64,000 nt of DNA. Source: Flavobacterium galactosidilyticum. Its GTDB lineage: Bacteria; Bacteroidota; Bacteroidia; Flavobacteriales; Flavobacteriaceae. Location: assembly GCF_020911945.1 (NCBI RefSeq), contig NZ_CP087135.1, positions 868,001 through 932,000 of the forward strand, written 5' to 3'. The position numbers were made by a program, and so were the translations under genes. This document shows positions 60,514 to 64,000 of the stretch, piece after piece; position 1 is the stretch's first letter; the number at the start of each line of letters is the position of its first letter. Under the pieces are notes generated by a model. The model did no database searches. It had not been told where the DNA came from and saw nothing but the letters and a program-made list of their open reading frames with translations.

Positions 60514-61248
60514 ATGCAGAAGATAATTTCGTATCCCATTTCCGTTATTTATTACTTACTTTTTGGGCTTACCTTGGTGATTTTTCATCCTATTCAATGG
60601 ATTTGCTTTACTGTTTTTGGTTATCAAGCGCATAAAGTAAGCGTTGACTATTTGAATTTTTTCTTGCTGAAATGTACTAATATTTTAGGAACAACTTACA
60701 AGTTTGAAAATATTGATAGTATTCCTAAAAATGCTCCTTTGATCTTTGTTTCAAATCATCAAAGTATGTATGATATTATTGCGATGATTTGGTTTTTTCG
60801 ACGTTTTCATTGTAAATTTGTTAGTAAGAAAGAATTGGGAAGCGGTATTCCTAGTGTTTCGTACAATTTGCGTCATGGTGGCTCAGTTCTTATTGATAGA
60901 AAAGATCCAAAGCAGGCCATTCCCGCTATAAAAGGATTAGCAGATTATATAGAGAAAAATAACCGTTCAGCCGTTATTTTCCCAGAAGGTACTAGAAGTA
61001 AAACAGGGAAACCTAAAGAGTTTGCACAGAGTGGTTTGAAAATTTTGTGTAAATATGCACCCTCAGGTTATGTTGTTCCAATTAGTATAAACAATTCTTG
61101 GAAAGTAGTGAAATATGGATTTTTTCCTTTAGGTCTAGGAAATCACCTTACTTTTGAGGTGCACAAACCACTAGCAGTTGCAGATTATGATTTTGCGGAG
61201 CTAATGAAATTAACTGAAAAATCAGTTGTAAAAGGAATAAAAATTTAA
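60514..61248 (+). CDS. 1-acyl-sn-glycerol-3-phosphate acyltransferase (PlsC family, second copy)
   Basis: A 244-residue acyltransferase with N-terminal hydrophobic helices (about 5-30). The catalytic HX4D motif is SNHQSMYDII, with FVSKKELGSGIPSVSYNLRHGG, FPEGTRSKTGKP (glycerol-phosphate binding) and VVPISINNSW. It is only about a quarter identical in style to the member at 44138 and keeps the more standard FPEGTRS motif. It is 12 bases upstream of the acyl-ACP desaturase gene, which suggests the two work together on phospholipid acyl chains. Confidence 0.92.
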   Translation: MQKIISYPISVIYYLLFGLTLVIFHPIQWICFTVFGYQAHKVSVDYLNFFLLKCTNILGTTYKFENIDSIPKNAPLIFVSNHQSMYDIIAMIWFFRRFHCKFVSKKELGSGIPSVSYNLRHGGSVLIDRKDPKQAIPAIKGLADYIEKNNRSAVIFPEGTRSKTGKPKEFAQSGLKILCKYAPSGYVVPISINNSWKVVKYGFFPLGLGNHLTFEVHKPLAVADYDFAELMKLTEKSVVKGIKI

Positions 61249-61260
61249 ATTAGAAATATA

Positions 61261-62247
61261 ATGTCAATAAAAAACATTCGATTAGAAGTAATGCAGTTTT
61301 TGGAAAAAAACGTGACGAGCTATGTAGATCAATATTTGATACCAGTTGAACAAATTTGGCAACCATCTGATTTTTTACCTAATTCTGAAAGCGATAATTT
61401 CCTTGAAGAAGTGAGAGAGCTACGCGAAATATCTAAGGATTTACCTTATGATTTTTGGGTTGCAATGGTAGGAGATACAATTACAGAAGAAGCTTTGCCA
61501 ACCTATGAAAACTGGTTGATGGAGGTAGAAGGAGTTGATAATTTAGAAAGAAATGGTTGGTCAACTTGGGTTCGTCAATGGACTGGGGAAGAAAATCGCC
61601 ACGGTGATTTGTTAAACAAGTATTTGTATTTATCAGGTCGTGTAAATATGCGCGAGGTTGAAATGACAACTCAGCATCTAATCAACGATGGTTTCGATAT
61701 TGGGACTGGAAGAGACCCTTACAAGAACTTTGTTTACACAAGTTTCCAAGAGTTAGCAACTTATGTATCGCACAATAGAGTGTCGCAATTAGCTAAAAAC
61801 TATGGTGACAAAAAATTGTCTAAAATGTGCAAAATGATTGCTGGCGACGAAATGCGTCATCATCATGCATACAGTGAGTTTGTAAATCAGATTTTTAAAG
61901 TGGATCCTAGCGAAATGATGCTTGCTTTTCAATACATGATGAAAGCTAAAATCGTTATGCCAGCGCATTTCTTGAGAGAATCAGGACAAAAGATAAGTTC
62001 TGCTTTTGAGCATTTTTCTGATTCAGCACAAAGAATTGGGGTTTATACTGCCAATGATTATGTAGATATTATGCAAAAATTAATTAACAAGTGGGAAATT
62101 GACAAAATTAGTGGTTTGACAGATGAAGCTGAAAAAGCGCGTGATTACTTGATGAAATTACCAGCTAGAATGGCTCGAGTTTCCGAAAGGTTGGTAATTC
62201 CACAAGAGTCTCATATGTTCAAGTGGGTTGAACCTGCAAGATTATAG
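61261..62247 (+). CDS. Acyl-ACP desaturase (ferritin-like di-iron enzyme)
   Basis: A 328-residue soluble stearoyl-ACP desaturase family protein. The two di-iron half sites are visible: EENRHGDLL with E111 and H114, and GDEMRHHHAYSEF with E197 and H200, plus further ligand candidates near E164. WVRQWTGEENRHG is the family signature. It inserts a cis double bond into acyl-ACP using oxygen. It shares a probable transcript with the acyltransferase and is followed by a strong terminator. Confidence 0.95.
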   Translation: MSIKNIRLEVMQFLEKNVTSYVDQYLIPVEQIWQPSDFLPNSESDNFLEEVRELREISKDLPYDFWVAMVGDTITEEALPTYENWLMEVEGVDNLERNGWSTWVRQWTGEENRHGDLLNKYLYLSGRVNMREVEMTTQHLINDGFDIGTGRDPYKNFVYTSFQELATYVSHNRVSQLAKNYGDKKLSKMCKMIAGDEMRHHHAYSEFVNQIFKVDPSEMMLAFQYMMKAKIVMPAHFLRESGQKISSAFEHFSDSAQRIGVYTANDYVDIMQKLINKWEIDKISGLTDEAEKARDYLMKLPARMARVSERLVIPQESHMFKWVEPARL

Positions 62248-62294
62248 AAACAAGAATTCAGATTTTTTCAAATTGATTTTAAATTCCAAAGTAT

Positions 62295-62341
62295 AAAATG
62301 TTGATTTTTGAAGATAGTCTTTAAAAATCAACATTTTTTTT
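62295..62341 (+). terminator. Terminator after the desaturase gene
   Basis: A perfect 15-bp stem (62295-62309 with 62323-62337, AAAATGTTGATTTTT) encloses 13 bases and is followed by Ts. It lies 15 bases before the HD gene start at 62356, so the HD gene has its own promoter or relies on read-through. Confidence 0.85.
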
Positions 62342-62355
62342 AACGTATAGTATTA

Positions 62356-63009
62356 ATGATAAAGACTGATTTAATAGGCAAAACGATTGTATTTGTAAAA
62401 GCAAAATTAGCAAATGCCGAAGCAGGACACGACTGGTTTCATGTAGAGAGAGTTTATAGAAATGCAATTTTAATTTCAAAAAATGAAGTTTGTAATACTG
62501 CGATTGTACAGTTAGGAGCTTTACTTCATGATATTGCCGATAGTAAATTTCATGATGGAGATGAGACGGTTGGGCCAAAAATGGCACGCGAATTTTTAGA
62601 ATCACAGGAGGTAGATGAAGCAACAATAGCACATGTTATTAATATTATTGAAAACATCTCATTTAAAGGCGGAAATTTCGAAAAGTCATTCTCTTCTAAA
62701 GAGTTGGATATCGTTCAAGACGCAGATCGTTTAGATGCGATTGGCGCCATAGGAATCGCTAGGATGTTTAATTATGGAGGTTTTAAAAATAGAGTAATCT
62801 ATGATCCTAAAATCGCTCCTAAAAATAAGATGACTAAGGAAGAGTACAAAAAGAATAATTCGCCTACAATTAATCATTTCTATGAGAAATTATTCCTGTT
62901 GAAAGATAAAATGAATACTGAAACGGGTAAAGAAATCGCAAAGGAACGTCACCGTTATATGGAAGGATTCCTATCTCAGTTTTATGCGGAGTGGGAAGGG
63001 GAGAAGTAG
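62356..63009 (+). CDS. HD domain phosphohydrolase
   Basis: A 217-residue protein of the HD superfamily (YedJ/HDIG-like). The metal motifs are H of GHDWFHVERVYRN (about 28-40), the HD pair in LLHDIADSKFHDGD (about 56-69), and the final Asp in IVQDADRLDAIGAIG (about 118-132). Such proteins hydrolyse phosphates of nucleotides or related compounds; the substrate is unknown. It looks monocistronic, followed by an AT-rich inverted repeat. Confidence 0.9.
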   Translation: MIKTDLIGKTIVFVKAKLANAEAGHDWFHVERVYRNAILISKNEVCNTAIVQLGALLHDIADSKFHDGDETVGPKMAREFLESQEVDEATIAHVINIIENISFKGGNFEKSFSSKELDIVQDADRLDAIGAIGIARMFNYGGFKNRVIYDPKIAPKNKMTKEEYKKNNSPTINHFYEKLFLLKDKMNTETGKEIAKERHRYMEGFLSQFYAEWEGEK

Positions 63010-63023
63010 GATTTTAGATCGAG

Positions 63024-63094
63024 GATTAACGATTTTAGATTTCAGATTTTTTTGGATTTCAGATTTTTAAATCAAAAATCAGCAATCGTTAATC
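63024..63094. repeat. AT-rich inverted repeat, ATCAAAAATC type
   Basis: GATTAACGATT (63024-63034) is inverted as AATCGTTAATC (63084-63094), with GATTTCAGATTTTT and ATCAAAAATC units between. It is related in composition and words to the element at 35161-35277 and lies between convergent genes, overlapping the 3' end of the gene at 63089. Confidence 0.55.
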
Positions 63095-63499
63095 AAAAAT
63101 CGAAATCCCTTTTTCCTTCATTTCTAGTATAACATCGGAGGCATTTTTAAAAGTAGGTGCTTGTTCCACAATAGTTCCTACTCTTTTTTTATTCAATTTA
63201 AAAGTAATATCTTTTTCAGTTGTAAATAGCAAAGCAGTTAAAAATGGATTATTCATATAAGGAGCTAGTAGCATAAAGGCTTCGTCTAGCGTATGTGTCG
63301 ATTCTATTTCTTCTGTTTTGTATTTTGCGGTAAGCGAAAGTGCAAATACATCATTCTCTAATAAAACAGGGCGAACATAAATGTTTTTCAAATCAGTGTC
63401 ACCAATTGTTTTTGCTAGAGTTAATTTAGCGTAAGTCTTATTCTCAATGCTTTCTTTTACTTTTTCCCAAAATTGAGCGAATATAGGTTGGTATGACAT
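63089..63499 (-). CDS. Conserved hypothetical protein (about 136 residues)
   Basis: Starting at ATG 63499 (MSYQPIFAQFWEKVKESIEN) the protein has 136 residues. AKLTLAKTIGDTDLKNIYVRP, YKTEEIESTHTLDEAF and ITFKLNKKRVGTIVEQAPTFKNAS look conserved, and I recall similar proteins in other Flavobacteriia, but I know no function. It is soluble, mixed alpha/beta, without signal peptide or catalytic motif. The longer reading from 63529 adds a weak ten-residue start. Confidence 0.65.
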   Translation of the reverse strand: MSYQPIFAQFWEKVKESIENKTYAKLTLAKTIGDTDLKNIYVRPVLLENDVFALSLTAKYKTEEIESTHTLDEAFMLLAPYMNNPFLTALLFTTEKDITFKLNKKRVGTIVEQAPTFKNASDVILEMKEKGISIFD

Positions 63500-63604
63500 G
63501 TGTTTGTATTTATGTTGTAAAATATCCAAAATAGGACTACAAAATTAGTATTTGTTGACTGAAGAATTGGTTTTAGTTAAAGATTATTTCGTTAAAAACC
63601 GTTT

Positions 63605-63637
63605 TAAAATAAAAAGAGAACCTGATTGGCTCTCTTT
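63605..63637 (-). terminator. Terminator of the enoyl-CoA hydratase gene
   Basis: AAAGAGAACC (63613-63622) pairs with GGCTCTCTTT (63628-63637, one wobble on the minus strand) and is followed on the minus strand by T-rich DNA. It is 7 bases past the stop at 63644. Confidence 0.75.
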
Positions 63638-63643
63638 TATTAT

Positions 63644-64000
63644 TTATTTTCCTGTAAAAACAGCTTTTCTTTTCTCGAGAAATGCAGTTGTTCCTTCTTT
63701 AAAATCCTCTGTTCCAAAACATTTTCCGAAGGATTTTATTTCGGTTTTATAACCGTTTTTACCTTCCTTGAAATTAGCATTAACTGATTTTATTGCTTTG
63801 CTAATCGCGTTGGGCGAGTTTTTCACTATTTTTTGTGCAATTCCATTGCAAAATTCTAGCAGCTCTGTTTGCGGTACTACATGATTTACAAGTCCTGTTC
63901 TATAGGCCTCATCTGCAGTAATCATTCCTGCTGTCATAATCATTTCCATTGCACGTCCTTTCCCAATTAATTGAGGCAAACGCTGCGTTCCTCCATAACC
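63644..64000 (-). CDS. Enoyl-CoA hydratase/isomerase, 5' part outside window
   Basis: The frame runs from the right edge (GYGGTQRLPQLIGKGRAMEM) to a stop at 63644, giving the last 118 residues of a crotonase-fold protein. GGTQRLPQLIGKGRAME and ITADEAYRTGLVNHVV are diagnostic of enoyl-CoA hydratases; EDFKEGTTAFLEKRKAVFTGK is the typical end. The active-site Glu residues lie further upstream, outside the window, so the exact reaction (fatty-acid beta-oxidation hydration or an isomerase) cannot be checked. Confidence 0.93.
   Translation of the reverse strand, partial: GYGGTQRLPQLIGKGRAMEMIMTAGMITADEAYRTGLVNHVVPQTELLEFCNGIAQKIVKNSPNAISKAIKSVNANFKEGKNGYKTEIKSFGKCFGTEDFKEGTTAFLEKRKAVFTGK

Noticed and set aside
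1..64000. Insertion sequences, integrons, CRISPR arrays, rRNA operons
   Set aside because: No transposase, integrase, Cas gene, regular repeat-spacer array or rRNA sequence was seen on either strand.

Overview
The window looks like chromosomal DNA of a Flavobacterium-like member of the Flavobacteriaceae (Bacteroidota). The base composition is AT-rich. Several genes have the Bacteroidota promoter form TTG-N(17-23)-TAnnTTTG and no strong Shine-Dalgarno sequence. Many products belong to families typical of this group: DUF6427/DUF6341 beside purD, DUF4175, DUF4837, DUF6909, bacterial GH3, YtxH and head-GIN proteins. About 65 protein genes, one tRNA-Cys and some fifteen factor-independent terminators can be supported. 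I see no insertion sequence, prophage, CRISPR array or rRNA operon. Both ends cut a gene: DUF6427 on the left, an enoyl-CoA hydratase on the right.

Layout. 1-2.3 kb: DUF6427, DUF6341, purD. 2.4-8.3 kb: an exopolysaccharide set (PaaK/CapK-like adenylate-forming enzyme, WecB epimerase, GT4 glycosyltransferase, priming sugar transferase, UDP-glucuronate decarboxylase). 8.4-12.2 kb: DUF6909, GH3 and a short relative of M23 peptidases that lacks the peptidase domain. 12.4-16.7 kb: tatA, tex, DUF1294, a methyltransferase, rpiB. 16.7-17.4 kb: 0.7 kb of non-coding AT-rich DNA with repeated TTATCAACA-type motifs, a candidate oriC. 17.4-29.3 kb: DUF2007, rnr, head-GIN, LysE, a lipoprotein, tRNA-Cys, folB, glnS, a YtxH operon, SPFH, a beta-barrel protein, gltX. 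29.4-35.4 kb: DUF4175, ybeY and mnmG, with four or five parS-like CACGTG palindromes. 35.4-44.9 kb: methyltransferase, OmpH-like lipoprotein, Pif1-like helicase, SPOR protein, dprA, two small unknowns, trpS, plsC. 44.9-47.9 kb: an ECF sigma factor operon with an unusual anti-sigma/beta-barrel fusion and paralogous lipoproteins. 48-52.8 kb: recA, thioesterase, DoxX-like, holB, pgk. 53-64 kb: MltD-type transglycosylase, DUF4837, GNAT, an rnpA-DUF4349-S41 protease-OmpA gene run, acyltransferase plus acyl-ACP desaturase, HD hydrolase, and the partial hydratase.

How it fits together. Genes left of about 16.7 kb run mostly on the minus strand and genes right of 17.7 kb mostly on the plus strand, as expected on the two sides of a bidirectional origin. 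The parS-like cluster 13-18 kb to the right fits an origin-proximal centromere. The most interesting regulatory locus is at 44.9-47.3 kb. There an outer-envelope lipoprotein, an ECF sigma factor and a protein that joins an inner-membrane anti-sigma-like N-terminus to a C-terminal outer-membrane barrel appear to share one transcript.
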